NCBI GenBank assembly: GCA_033782935.1
Contig: JAWQEG010000490.1
Coordinates: 1,332,001 to 1,396,000 of the forward strand
Direction of reading: 5' to 3'
Source of the DNA: Petrolisthes cinctipes
Taxonomy: Eukaryota; Arthropoda; Malacostraca; Decapoda; Porcellanidae
Length of the DNA: 64,000 bases
Positions 10,200 to 24,800 of the stretch are shown here, piece by piece; position 1 is the stretch's first letter; the number at the start of each line of letters is the position of its first letter. The position numbers and the translations under genes are program-made. A model generated the notes under the pieces. The model saw only the letters and a list, made by a program, of their open reading frames with translations, was not told the origin of the DNA and did no database searches.

Positions 10200-13132
10200 T
10201 TAGCATGTTTTTAGCCTATATTTTGAAAATATTCTAGCACTGAGTAGGCATGTACAGATTGCTTCTGGGAACCCAAAATATTGAATTTTCGGGTGTTTTG
10301 AGCCTGAATTTGAGATATAAACGGGTACAGAAGATACATGCACATATTGACTTTGGGCACCAAAAATATCGATTTTCAGCATGTTTTGGGCCTGAATTTT
10401 GAAAATACTCTAACACGGAGTAGGCATGTACAGATCGCTTCTGGGACCCCAAAATATCGAATTTTCGGGTGTTTAGGGCCAGAATTTGAGATATAAACGG
10501 GTACAGAAGATGCATGCACATATCGACTTCTGGGCACCTAAAAGATCGATTTTCAGTATGTTTTTGGCCTGTATTTTGAAAATACTCTAACACGGAGTAG
10601 GCATGTACAGATACCTTCTGGGACCTCTAAATATCGAATTTTCGGGTGTTTTGGGACTGAATTTGAGATATAAACGGGTACAGAAGATGCATGCACATAT
10701 CGACTTTTGGACACCTAAAAGATCGATTTTCAGCATGTTTTTGGCCTGTATTTTGAAAATACTCTAACACGGAGTAGGCATGTACAGATACCTTCTGGGA
10801 CCTCTAAATATCGAATTTTCGGGTGTTTTTTGACTGAATTTGAGATATCGATTTTTTGACACCTAAAATGTCGATTTTTAGCATGTTTTTACCCTATATT
10901 TTGAAAATATTATAGCACTGTGTAGGCATGTACAGATTGCTTCTGGGACCCAAAATATTGAATTTTCGGGTGTTTTGAGCCTGAATTTGAGATATAAACG
11001 GGTACAGAAAATACATGCACATATTGACTTTGGGCATCTAAAATATCGATTTTCAGCATGTTTTGGGCCTGTATTTTGAAAATACTCTAACACTGAGTAG
11101 GCATGTACAGATTGCTTCTGGGACCCCAAAATATCGAATTTTCGGGTGTTTTGAGCCTGAATTTGAGATATAAACGGGTACTGAAGATGCATGCACATAT
11201 CGACTTTTGTGCACATAAAAGATCGATTTTCAGTATGTTTTGAGCATGTATTTTGAAAATACTCTAACACGGAGTAGGCATGTACAGATCGCTTCTGGGA
11301 CCCCTAAATATCGAATTTTCGGGTGTTTTGGGACTGAATTTGAGATATCGACTTTTTGGCACATAAAAGATCGATTTTTAGCATGTTTTTAGCCTATATT
11401 TTGAAAATATTCTAGCACTGAGTAGGCATGTACAGATTGCTTCTGGGACCCCAAAATATTGAATTTTCGGGTGTTTTGAGCCTGAATTTGAGATATAAAC
11501 GGGTACAGAAGATACATGCACATATTGACTTTGGGCACCAAAAATATCGATTTTCAGCATGTTTTGGGCCTGAATTTTGAAAATACTCTAACACGGAGTA
11601 GGCATGTACAGATCGCTTCTGGGACCCCAAAATATCGAATTTTCGGGTGTTTAGGGCCAGAATTTGAGATATAAACGGGTACAGAAGATGCATGCACATA
11701 TCGACTTCTGGGCACCTAAAAGATCGATTTTCAGTATGTTTTTGGCCTGTATTTTGAAAATACTCTAACACGGAGTAGGCATGTACAGATACCTTCTGGG
11801 ACCTCTAAATATCGAATTTTCGGGCGTTTTGGGACTGAATTTGAGATATCGATTTTTTGGCACCTAAAATGTCGATTTTTAGCATGTTTTTAGTCTATAT
11901 TTTGAAAATATTCTAGCACTGAGTAGGCATGTACAGATTGCTTCTGGGACCCCAAAATATTTAATTTTCGGGTGTTTTTAGCCTGAATTTGAGATATAAA
12001 CGGGTACAGAAGATACATGCACATATTGACTTTGGGCACCTAAAAGATCGATTTTTAGCATGTTTTTAGCCTATCTTTTGAAAATATTCTAGCACTGAGT
12101 AGGCATGTACAGATTGCTTCTGGGACCCCAAAATATTGAATTTTCGGGTGTTTTGAGCCTGAATTTGAGATATAAACGGGTACAGAAGATACATGCACAT
12201 ATTGACTTTGGGCACCAAAAATATCGATTTTCAGCATGTTTTGGGTCTGAATTTTGAAAATACTCTAACACGGAGTAGGCATGTAGAGATCGCTTCTGGG
12301 ACCCCAAAATATCGAATTTTCGGGTGTTTAGGGCCAGAATTTGAGATATAAACGGGTACAGAAGATGCATGCACATATCGACTTTTGGGCACCTAAAAGA
12401 TCGATTTTCAGTATGTTTTTGGCCTGTATTTTGAAAATACTCTAACACGGAGTAGGCATGTACAGATACCTTCTGGGTCCTGTAAATATCGAATTTTCGG
12501 GTGTTTTGGGACTGAATTTGAGATATCGACTTTTTGGCACCTAAAATGTCGATTTTTAGCATGTTTTTAGCCTATATTTTGAAAATATTCTAGCACTGAG
12601 TAGGCATGTACAGATTGCTTCTGGGACCCCAAAATATTGAATTTTCGGGTGTTTTGAGCCTGAATTTGAGATATAAACGGGTACTGAAGATGCATGCACA
12701 TATCGACTTTTGTGCACCTAAAAGATCGATTTTCAGTATGTTTTGAGCATGTATTTTGAAAATACTCTAACACGGAGTAGGCATGTACAGATCGCTTCTG
12801 GGACCCCTAAATATCGAATTTTCGGGTGTTTTGGGACTGAATTTGAGATATCGACTTTTTGGCACCTAAAAGATCGATTTTTAGCATGTTTTTAGCCTAT
12901 ATTTTGAAAATATTCTAGCACTGAGTAGGCATGTACAGATTGCTTCTGGGACCCCAAAATATTGAATTTTCGGGTGTTTTGAGCCTGAATTTGAGATATA
13001 AACGGGTACAGAAGATACATGCACATATTGACTTTGGGCACCAAAAATATCGATTTTCAGCATGTTTTGGGCCTGAATTTTGAAAATACTCTAACACGGA
13101 GTAGGCATGTACAGATCGCTTCTAGGACCCCA
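10200..13132. repeat. Irregular domain with C/B chimera; partial ancestor of the 15-21 kb blocks
   Basis: The unit 10200-10877 is 678 bp. It holds a 177-bp monomer that starts as M3 (gataccttctggg, ttttgggactg) but keeps the 29-bp segment and ends as B, so it is C/B chimeric. From about 10.67 to 12.9 kb the sequence matches about 15.35-17.49 kb at an offset of 4,684 bp, with shared private marks such as gcatgtagag near 12281, 16965 and 21325, and cctatctttt near 12071, 16755 and 21115. A 325-bp two-monomer step at 12556-12880 shows loss of one monomer. Confidence 0.82.
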
Positions 13133-16100
13133 AAATATCGAATTTTCGGGTGTTTAGGGCCAGAATTTGAGATATAAACGGGTACAGAAGATGCATGAAC
13201 ATATCGACTTTTGGGCACCTAAAAGATCGATTTTCAGTATGTTTTTGGCCTGTATTTTGAAAATACTCTAACACGGAGTAGGCATGTACAGATACCTTCT
13301 GGGACCTCTAAATATCGAATTTTCGGGTGTTTTGGGACTGAATTTGAGATATCGATTTTTTGGCACCTAAAATGTCGATTTTTAGCATGTTTTTAGCCTA
13401 TATTTTGAAAATATTCTAGCACTGTGTAGGCATGTACAGATTGCTTCTGGGACCCCAAAATATTGAATTTTCGGGTGTTTTGAGCCTGAATTTGAGATAT
13501 AAACGGGTACAGAAGATACATGCACATATTGACTTTGGGCACCTAAAAGATCGATTTTTAGCATGTTTTTAGCCTATATTTTGAAAATATTCTAGCACTG
13601 AGTAGGCATGTACAGATTGCTTCTGGGACCCCAAAATATTGAATTTTCGGGTGTTTTGAGCCTGAATTTGAGATATAAACGGGTACAGAAGATTCATGCA
13701 CATATTGACTTTGGGAACCAAAAATATCGATTTTCAGCATGTTTTGGGCCTGAATTTTGAAAATACTCTAACACGGAGTAGGCATGTACAGATCGCTTCT
13801 GGGACCCCAAAATATTGAATTTTCGGGTGTTTTGAGCCTGAATTTGAGATATAAACGGGTACTGAAGATGCATGCACATATCGACTTTTGTGCACCTAAA
13901 AGATCGATTTTCAGTATGTTTTGAGCATGTATTTTGAAAATACTCTAACACGGAGTAGGCATGTACAGATCGCTTCTGGAACCCCTAAATATCGAATTTT
14001 CGGGTGTTTTGGGACTGAATTTGAGATATCGACTTTTTGGCACCTAAAAGATCGATTTTTAGCATGTTTTTAGCCTATATTTTGAAAATATTCTAGCAAT
14101 GAGTAGGCATGTACAGATTGCTTCTGGGACCCCAAAATATTGAATTTTCGGTTGTTTTGAGCCTGAATTTGAGATATAAACGGGTACAGAAGATACATGC
14201 ACATATTGACTTTGGGCACCAAAAATATCGATTTTTAGCATGTTTTGGGCCTGAATTTTGAAAATACTCTAACACGGAGTAGGCATGTACAGATCACTTC
14301 TGGGACCCCAAAATATCGAATTTTTGGGTGTTTAGGGCCAGAATTTGAGATATAAACGGGTACAGAAGATGCATGCACATATCGACTTTTGGGCACCTAA
14401 AAGATCGATTTTCAGTATGTTTTTGGCCTGTATTTTGAAAATTCTCTATCACGGAGTAGGCATGTACAGATACCTTCTGGGACCTCTAAATATCGAATTT
14501 TCGGGTGTTTTGGGACTGAATTTGAGATATCGATTTTTTGGCACCTAAAATGTCGAGTTTTAGCATGTTTTTAGCCTATATTTTGAAAATATTCTAGCAC
14601 TGTGTAGGCATGTACAGATTGCTTCTGGGACCCCAAAATATTGAATTTTCGGTTGTTTTGAGCCTGAATTTGAGATATAAACGGGTACAGAAGATACATG
14701 CACATATTGACTTTGGGCATCTAAAATATCGATTTTCAGCATGTTTTGGGCCTGTATTTTGAAAATACTCTAACACTGAGTAGGCATGTACAGATTGCTT
14801 CTGGGACCCCATAATATTGAATTTTCGGGTGTTTTGAGCCTGAATTTGAGATATAAACGGGTACTGAAGATGCATACACATATCGACTTTTGTGCACCTA
14901 AAAGATCGATTTTCAGTATGTTTTGAGCATGTATTTTGAAAATACTCTAACACGGAGTAGGCATGTACAGATCGCTTCTGGGACCCCTAAATATCGAATT
15001 TTCGGGTGTTTTGGGACTGAATTTGAGATATCGACTTTTTGGCACCTAAAAAATCGATTTTTAGCATGTTTTTAGCCTATATTTTGAAAATATTCTAGCA
15101 CTGAGTAGGCATGTACAGATTGCTTCTGGGACCCCAAAATATTGAATTTTCGGGTGTTTTGAGCCTGAATTTGAGATATAAACGGGTACAGAAGATTCAT
15201 GCACATATTGACTTTGGGAACCAAAAATATCGATTTTCAGCATGTTTTGGGCCTGAATTTTGAAAATACTCTAACACGGAGTAGGCATGTACAGATCGCT
15301 TCTGGGACCCCAAAATATCGAATTTTCGGGTGTTTAGGGCCAGAATTTGAGATATAAACGGGTACAGAAGATGCATGCACATATCGACTTTTGGGCACCT
15401 AAAAGATCGATTTTCAGCATGTTTTTGGCCTGTATTTTGAAAATACTCTAACACGGAGTAGGCATGTACAGATACCTTCTGGGACCTCTAAATATCGAAT
15501 TTTCGGGTGTTTTGGGACTGAATTTGAGATATCGATTTTTTGACACCTAAAATGTCGATTTTTAGCATGTTTTTACCCTATATTTTGAAAATATTATAGC
15601 ACTGTGTAGGCATGTACAGATTGCTTCTGGGACCCAAAATATTGAATTTTCGGGTGTTTTGAGCCTGAATTTGAGATATAAACGGGTACAGAAAATACAT
15701 GCACATATTGACTTTGGGCATCTAAAATATCGATTTTCAGCATGTTTTGGGCCTGTATTTTGAAAATACTCTAACACTGAGTAGGCATGTACAGATTGCT
15801 TCTGGGACCCCAAAATATTGAATTTTCGGGTGTTTTGAGCCTGAATTTGAGATATAAACGGGTACTGAAGATGCATGCACATATCGACTTTTGTGCACCT
15901 AAAAGATCGATTTTCAGTATGTTTTGAGCATGTATTTTGAAAATACTCTAACACGGAGTAGGCATGTACAGATCGCTTCTGGGACCCCTAAATATCGAAT
16001 TTTCGGGTGTTTTGGGACTGAATTTGAGATATCGACTTTTTGGCACCTAAAAGATCGATTTTTAGCATGTTTTTAGCCTATATTTTGAAAATATTCTAGC

Positions 16101-17492
16101 ACTGAGTAGGCATGTACAGATTGCTTCTGGGACCCCAAAATATTGAATTTTCGGGTGTTTTGAGCCTGAATTTGAGATATAAACGGGTACAGAAGATACA
16201 TGCACATATTGACTTTGGGCACCAAAAATATCGATTTTCAGCATGTTTTGGGCCTGAATTTTGAAAATACTCTAACAAGGAGTAGGCATGTACAGATCGC
16301 TTCTGGGACCCCAAAATATCGAATTTTCGGGTGTTTAGGGCCAGAATTTGAGATATAAACGGGTACAGAAGATGCATGCACATATCGACTTTTGGGCACC
16401 TAAAAGATCGGTTTTCAGTATGTTTTTGGCCTGTATTTTGAAAATACTCTAACACGGAGTAGGCATGTACAGATACCTTCTGGGACCTCTAAATATCGAA
16501 TTTTCGGGTGTTTTGGGACTGAATTTGAGATATCGATTTTTTGGCACCTAAAATGTCGATTTTTAGCATGTTTTTAGTCTATATTTTGAAAATATTCTAG
16601 CACTGTGTAGGCATGTACAGATTGCTTCTGGGACCCCAAAATATTGAATTTTCGGGTGTTTTTAGCCTGAATTTGAGATATAAACGGGTACAGAAGATAC
16701 ATGCACATATTGACTTTGGGCACCTAAAAGATCGATTTTTAGCATGTTTTTAGCCTATCTTTTGAAAATATTCTAGCACTGAGTAGGCATGTACAGATTG
16801 CTTCTGGGACCCCAAAATATTGAATTTTCGGGTGTTTTGAGACTGAATTTGAGATATAAACGGGTACAGAAGATACATGCACATATTGAATTTGGGCACC
16901 AAAAATATCGATTTTCAGCATGTTTTGGGTCTGAATTTTGAAAATACTCTAACACGGAGTAGGCATGTAGAGATCGCTTCTGGGACCCCAAAATATCGAA
17001 TTTTCGGGTGTTTAGGGCCAGAATTTGAGATATAAACGGGTACAGAAGATGCATGCACATATCGACTTTTGGGCACCTAAAAGATCGATTTTCAGTATGT
17101 TTTTGGCCTGTATTTTGAAAATACTCTAACACGGAGTAGGCATGTACAGATACCTTCTGGGACCTCTAAATATCGAATTTTCGGGTGTTTTGGGACTGAA
17201 TTTGAGATATCGACTTTTTGGCACCTAAAATGTCGATTTTTAGCATGTTTTTAGACTATATTTTGAAAATATTCTAGCACTGAGTAGGCATGTACAGATT
17301 GCTTCTGGGACCCCAAAATATTGAATTTTCGGGTGTTTTGAGCCTGAATTTGAGATATAAACGGGTACTGAAGATGCATGCACATATCGACTTTTGTGCA
17401 CCTAAAAGATCGATTTTAAGTATGTTTTGAGCATGTATTTTGAAAATACTCTAACACGGAGTAGGCATGTACAGATCGCTTCTGGGACCCCT
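13133..17492. repeat. 4,360-bp segmental tandem duplication, copy 1
   Basis: All landmarks in this interval recur 4,360 bp downstream: C-to-A junctions 13382, 13558, 14059, 14560, 15061, 15562, 16062, 16563, 16739 and 17240 correspond to 17742, 17918, 18419, 18920, 19421, 19922, 20422, 20923, 21099 and 21600. Copies share rare variants such as acaaggag (16276 and 20636). A handful of substitutions separate them, for example gattcatgcac near 13693 against gatacatgcac near 18053. The copy boundary lies in a 23-bp identity tract at 17493-17515. Confidence 0.9.
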
Positions 17493-17641
17493 AAATATCG
17501 AATTTTCGGGTGTTTAGGGCCAGAATTTGAGATATAAACGGGTACAGAAGATGCATGAACATATCGACTTTTGGGCACCTAAAAGATCGATTTTCAGTAT
17601 GTTTTTGGCCTGTATTTTGAAAATACTCTAACACGGAGTAG
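17465..17641. repeat. Breakpoint monomer: M6/M2 chimera at the duplication junction
   Basis: This 177-bp monomer carries M6 marks up to ctaaatatcg and M2 marks from tttagggcc onward, including gatgcatgaac, a variant shared with 13190. It exists because the 4,360-bp duplication joined a C monomer to a B monomer. It also makes the enclosing step 502 bp (177+177+148). Confidence 0.88.
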
Positions 17642-20600
17642 GCATGTACAGATACCTTCTGGGACCTCTAAATATCGAATTTTCGGGTGTTTTGGGACTG
17701 AATTTGAGATATTGATTTTTTGGCACTTAAAATGTCGATTTTTAGCATGTTTTTAGCCTATATTTTGAAAATATTCTAGCACTGTGTAGGCATGTACAGA
17801 TTGCTTCTGGGACCCCAAAATATTGAATTTTCGGGTGTTTTGAGCCTGAATTTGAGATATAAACGGGTACAGAAGATACATGCACATATTGACTTTGGGC
17901 ACCTAAATGATCGATTTTTAGCATGTTTTTAGCCTATATTTTGAAAATATTCTAGCACTGAGTAAGCATGTACAGATTGCTTCTGGGACCCCAAAATATT
18001 GAATTTTCGGGTGTTTTGAGCCTGAATTTGAGATATAAACGGGTACAGAAGATACATGCACATATTGACTTTGGGCACCAAAAATATCGATTTTCAGCAT
18101 GTTTTGGGCCTGAATTTTGAAAATACTCTAACACGGAGTAGGCATGTACAGATTGCTTCTGGGACCCCAAAATATTGAATTTTCGGGTGTTTTGAGCCTG
18201 AATTTGAGATATAAACGGGTACTGAAGATGCATGCACATATCGACTCTTGTGCACCTAAAAGATCGATTTTCAGTATGTTTTGAGCATGTATTTTGAAAA
18301 TACTCTAACACGGAGTAGGCATGTACAGATCGCTTCTGGAACCCCTAAATATCGAATTTTCGGGTGTTTTGGGACTGAATTTGAGATATCGACTTTTTGG
18401 CACCTAAAAGATCGATTTTTAGCATGTTTTTAGCCTATATTTTGAAAATATTCTAGCAATGAGTAGGCATGTACAGATTGCTTCTGGGACCCCAAAATAT
18501 TGAATTTTCGGTTGTTTTGAGCCTGAATTTGAGATATAAACGGGTACAGAAGATACATGCACATATTGACTTTGGGCACCAAAAATATCGATTTTTAGCA
18601 TGTTTTGGGCCTGAATTTTGAAAATACTCTAACACGGAGTAGGCATGTACAGATCACTTCTGGGACCCCAAAATATCGAATTTTTGGGTGTTTAGGGCCA
18701 GAATTTGAGATATAAACGGGTACAGAAGATGCATGCACATATCGACTTTTGGGCACCTAAAAGATCGATTTTCAGTATGTTTTTGGCCTGTATTTTGAAA
18801 ATTCTCTATCACGGAGTAGGCATGTACAGATACCTTCTGGGACCTCTAAATATCGAATTTTCGGGTGTTTTGGGACTGAATTTGAGATATCGATTTTTTG
18901 GCACCTAAAATGTCGAGTTTTAGCATGTTTTTAGCCTATATTTTGAAAATATTCTAGCACTGTGTAGGCATGTACAGATTGCTTCTGGGACCCCAAAATA
19001 TTGAATTTTCGGTTGTTTTGAGCCTGAATTTGAGATATAAACGGGTACAGAAGATACATGCACATATTGACTTTGGGCATCTAAAATATCGATTTTCAGC
19101 ATGTTTTGGGCCTGTATTTTGAAAATACTCTAACACTGAGTAGGCATGTACAGATTGCTTCTGGGACCCCATAATATTGAATTTTCGGGTGTTTTGAGCC
19201 TGAATTTGAGATATAAACGGGTACTGAAGATGCATACACATATCGACTTTTGTGCACCTAAAAGATCGATTTTCAGTATGTTTTGAGCATGTATTTTGAA
19301 AATACTCTAACACGGAGTAGGCATGTACAGATCGCTTCTGGGACCCCTAAATATCGAATTTTCGGGTGTTTTGGGACTGAATTTGAGATATCGACTTTTT
19401 GGCACCTAAAAAATCGATTTTTAGCATGTTTTTAGCCTATATTTTGAAAATATTCTAGCACTGAGTAGGCATGTACAGATTGCTTCTGGGACCCCAAAAT
19501 ATTGAATTTTCGGGTTTTTTGAGCCTGAATTTGAGATATAAACGGGTACAGAAGATTCATGCACATATTGACTTTGGGAACCAAAAATATCGATTTTCAG
19601 CATGTTTTGGGCCTGAATTTTGAAAATACTCTAACACGGAGTAGGCATGTACAGATCGCTTCTGGGACCCCAAAATATCGAATTTTCGGGTGTTTAGGGC
19701 CAGAATTTGAGATATAAACGGGTACAGAAGATGCATGCACATATCGACTTTTGGGCACCTAAAAGATCGATTTTCAGCATGTTTTTGGCCTGTATTTTGA
19801 AAATACTCTAACACGGAGTAGGCATGTACAGATACCTTCTGGGACCTCTAAATATCGAATTTTCGGGTGTTTTGGGACTGAATTTGAGATATCGATTTTT
19901 TGACACCTAAAATGTCGATTTTTAGCATGTTTTTACCCTATATTTTGAAAATATTATAGCACTGTGTAGGCATGTACAGATTGCTTCTGGGACCCAAAAT
20001 ATTGAATTTTCGGGTGTTTTGAGCCTGAATTTGAGATATAAACGGGTACAGAAAATACATGCACATATTGACTTTGGGCATCTAAAATATCGATTTTCAG
20101 CATGTTTTGGGCCTGTATTTTGAAAATACTCTAACACTGAGTAGGCATGTACAGATTGCTTCTGGGACCCCAAAATATTGAATTTTCGGGTGTTTTGAGC
20201 CTGAATTTGAGATATAAACGGGTACTGAAGATGCATGCACATATCGACTTTTGTGCACCTAAAAGATCGATTTTCAGTATGTTTTGAGCATGTATTTTGA
20301 AAATACTCTAACACGGAGTAGGCATGTACAGATCGCTTCTGGGACCCCTAAATATCGAATTTTCGGGTGTTTTGGGACTGAATTTGAGATATCGACTTTT
20401 TGGCACCTAAAAGATCGATTTTTAGCATGTTTTTAGCCTATATTTTGAAAATATTCTAGCACTGAGTAGGCATGTACAGATTGCTTCTGGGACCCCAAAA
20501 TATTGAATTTTCGGGTGTTTTGAGCCTGAATTTGAGATATAAACGGGTACAGAAGATACATGCACATATTGACTTTGGGCACCAAAAATATCGATTTTCA

Positions 20601-21852
20601 GCATGTTTTGGGCCTGAATTTTGAAAATACTCTAACAAGGAGTAGGCATGTACAGATCGCTTCTGGGACCCCAAAATATCGAATTTTCGGGTGTTTAGGG
20701 CCAGAATTTGAGATATAAACGGGTACAGAAGATGCATGCACATATCGACTTTTGGGCACCTAAAAGATCGGTTTTCAGTATGTTTTTGGCCTGTATTTTG
20801 AAAATACTCTAACACGGAGTAGGCATGTACAGATACCTTCTGGGACCTCTAAATATCGAATTTTCGGGTGTTTTGGGACTGAATTTGAGATATCGATTTT
20901 TTGGCACCTAAAATGTCGATTTTTAGCATGTTTTTAGTCTATATTTTGAAAATATTCTAGCACTGTGTAGGCATGTACAGATTGCTTCTGGGACCCCAAA
21001 ATATTGAATTTTCGGGTGTTTTTAGCCTGAATTTGAGATATAAACGGGTACAGAAGATACATGCACATATTGACTTTGGGCACCTAAAAGATCGATTTTT
21101 AGCATGTTTTTAGCCTATCTTTTGAAAATATTCTAGCACTGAGTAGGCATGTACAGATTGCTTCTGGGACCCCAAAATATTGAATTTTCGGGTGTTTTGA
21201 GCCTGAATTTGAGATATAAACGGGTACAGAAGATACATGCACATATTGACTTTGGGCACCAAAAATATCGATTTTCAGCATGTTTTGGGTCTGAATTTTG
21301 AAAATACTCTAACACGGAGTAGGCATGTAGAGATCGCTTCTGGGACCCCAAAATATCGAATTTTCGGGTGTTTAGGGCCAGAATTTGAGATATAAACGGG
21401 TACAGAAGATGCATGCACATATCGACTTTTGGGCACCTAAAAGATCGATTTTCAGTATGTTTTTGGCCTGTATTTTGAAAATACTCTAACACGGAGTAGG
21501 CATGTACAGATACCTTCTGGGACCTCTAAATATCGAATTTTCGGGTGTTTTGGGACTGAATTTGAGATATCGACTTTTTGGCACCTAAAATGTCGATTTT
21601 TAGCATGTTTTTAGCCTATATTTTGAAAATATTCTAGCACTGAGTAGGCATGTACAGATTGCTTCTGGGACCCCAAAATATTGAATTTTCGGGTGTTTTG
21701 AGCCTGAATTTGAGATATAAACGGGTACTGAAGATGCATGCACATATCGACTTTTGTGCACCTAAAAGATCGATTTTAAGTATGTTTTGAGCATGTATTT
21801 TGAAAATACTCTAACACGGAGTAGGCATGTACAGATCGCTTCTGGGACCCCT
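17493..21852. repeat. 4,360-bp segmental tandem duplication, copy 2
   Basis: Second copy, directly abutting copy 1. The exchange point is visible as a chimeric monomer at 17465-17641. It starts as M6 (gatcgcttctggg, cccctaaat) and becomes M2 (tttagggccag, with the 29-bp segment) inside the tract 17493-17515. The equivalent place at the far end (21853-21875) continues as a normal M6. This is what an unequal crossover between a C and a B monomer would leave. Internal differences from copy 1 include cgggttttttg near 19513 and a-for-g or c-for-a changes elsewhere. Confidence 0.9.
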
Positions 21853-24800
21853 AAATATCGAATTTTCGGGTGTTTTGGGACTGAATTTGAGATATCGACT
21901 TTTTGGCACCTAAAAGATCGATTTTTAGCATGTTTTTAGCCTATATTTTGAAAGTATTCTAGCAATGAGTAGGCATGTACAGATTGCTTCTGGGACCCCA
22001 AAATATTGAATTTTCGGGTGTTTTGAGCCTGAATTTGAGATATAAACGGGTACAGAAGATACATGCACATATTGACTTTGGGCACCAAAAATATCGATTT
22101 TCAGCATGTTTTGGGCCTGAATTTTGAAAATACTCTAACACGGAGTAGGCATGTACAGATCGCTTCTGGGACCCCAAAATATCGAATTTTCGGGTGTTTA
22201 GGGCCAGAATTTGAGATATAAACGGGTACAGAAGATGCATGCACATATCGACTTTTGGGCACCTAAAAGATCGATTTTCAGTATGTTTTTGGCCTGTATT
22301 TTGAAAATACTCTATCACGGAGTAGGCATGTACAGATACCTTCTGGGACCTCTAAATATCGAATTTTGGGGTGTTTTGGGACTGAATTTGAGATATCGAT
22401 TTTTTGGCACCTAAAATGTCGAGTTTTAGCATGTTTTTAGCCTATATTTTGAAAATATTCTAGCACTGTGTAGGCATGTACAGATTGCTTCTGGGACCCC
22501 AAAATATTGAATTTTCGGGTGTTTTGAGCCTGAATTTGAGATATAAACGGGTACAGAAGATACATGCACATTTTGACTTTGGGCATCTAAAATATCGATT
22601 TTCAGCATGTTTTGGGCCTGTATTTTGAAAATACTCTAACACTGAGTAGGCATGTACAGATTGCTTCTGGGACCCCAAAATATTGAATTTTCGGGTGTTT
22701 TGAGCCTGAATTTGAGATATAAACGGGTACTGAAGATGCATACACATATCGACTTTTGTGCACCTAAAAGATCGATTTTCAGTATGTTTTGAGCATGTAT
22801 TTTGAAAATACTCTAACACGGAGTAGGCATGTACAGATCACTTCTGGGACCCCTAAATATCGAATTTTCGGGTGTTTTGGGACTGAATTTGAGATATCGA
22901 CTTTTTGGCACCTAAAAGATCGATTTTTAGCATGTTTTTAGCCTATATTTTGAAAATATTCTAGCACTGAGTAGGCATGTACAGATTGCTTCTGGGACCC
23001 CAAAATATTGAATTTTCGGGTGTTTTGAGCCTGAATTTGAGATATAAACGGGTACAGAAGATACATGCACATATTGACTTTGGGCACCAAAAATATCGAT
23101 TTTCAGCATGTTTTGGGCCTGAATTTTGAAAATACTCTAACACGGAGTAGGCATGTACAGATCACTTCTGGGACCCCAAAATATCGAATTTTCAGGTGTT
23201 TAGGGCCAGAATTTGAGATATAAACGGGTACAGAAGATGCATGCACATATCGACTTTTGGGCACCTAAAAGATCGATTTTCAGTATGTTTTTGGCCTGTA
23301 TTTTGAAAATACTCTAACACGGAGTAGGCATGTACAGATACCTTCTGGGACCTATAAATATCGAATTTTCGGGTGTTTTGGGACTGAATTTGAGATATCG
23401 ATTTTTTGACACCTAAAATGTCGATTTTTATCATGTTTTTAACCTATATTTTGAAAATATTCTAGCACTGTGTAGGCATGTACAGATTGCTTCTGGGACC
23501 CCAAAATATTAAATTTTCGGGTGTTTTGAGCCTGAATTTGAGATATAAACGGGTACTGAAGATGCATGCACATATCGACTTTTGTGCACCTAAAAGATCG
23601 ATTTTCAGTATGTTTTGAGCATGTATTTTGAAAATACTCTAACACGGAGTAGGCATGTACAGATCGCTTCTGGGACCCCTAAATATCGAATTTTCGGGTG
23701 TTTTGGGACTGAATTTGAGATATCGACTTTTTGGCAACTAAAAGATCGATTTTTAGCATGTTTTTAGCCTATATTTTGAAAATATTCTAGCAATGAGTAG
23801 GCATGTACAGATTGCTTCTGGGACCCCAAAATATTGAATTTTCGGGTGTTTTGAGCCTGAATTTGAGATATAAACGGGTACAGAAGATACATGCACATAT
23901 TGACTTTGGGCACCAAAAATATCGATTTTCAGCATGTTTTGGGCCTGAAATTTGAAAATACTCTAACACGGAGTAGGCATGTACAGATCGCTTCTGGGAC
24001 CCCAAAATATCGAATTTTCGGGTGTTTAGGGCCAGAATTTGAGATATAAACGGGTACAGAAGATGCATGCACATATCGACTTTTGGGCACCTAAAAGATC
24101 GATTTTCAGTATGTTTTTGGCCTGTATTTTGAAAATACTCTAACACGGAGTAGGCATGTACAGATACCTTCTGGGACCTCTAAATATCGAATTTTCGGGT
24201 GTTTTGGGACTGAATTTGAGATATCGATTTTTTGGCACCTAAAATGTCGATTTTTAGCATGTTTTTAGCCTATATTTTGAAAATATTCTAGCACTGTGTA
24301 GGCATGTACAGATTGCTTCTGGGACACCAAAATATTGAATTTTCGGGTGTTTTGAGCCTGAATTTGAGATATAAACGGGTACAGAAGATACATGCACATA
24401 TTGACTTTGGGCACCTAAAAGATCGATTTTTAGCATGTTTTTAGCCTATATTTTGAAAATATTCTAGCACTGAGTAGGCATGTACAGATTGCTTCTGGGA
24501 CCCCAAAATATTGATTTTTCGGGTGTTTTGAGACTGAATTTGAGATATAAACGGGTACAGAAGATACATGCACATATTGACTTTGGGCACCAAAAATATC
24601 GATTTTCAGCATGTTTTGGGCCTGAATTTTGAAAATACTCTAACACGGAGTAGGCATGTACAGATCGCTTCTGGGACTCCAAAATATCGAATTTTCGGGT
24701 GTTTAGGGCCAGAATTTGAGATATAAACGGGTACAGAAGATGCATGCACATATCGACTTTTGTGCACCTAAAAGATCGATTTTCAGTATGTTTTGAGCAT

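Noticed and set aside
17465..17641. New seventh monomer class
   Set aside because: Its 5-prime and 3-prime halves match M6 and M2 exactly, and it sits at the join of the 4,360-bp copies. A breakpoint chimera explains it without a new class.
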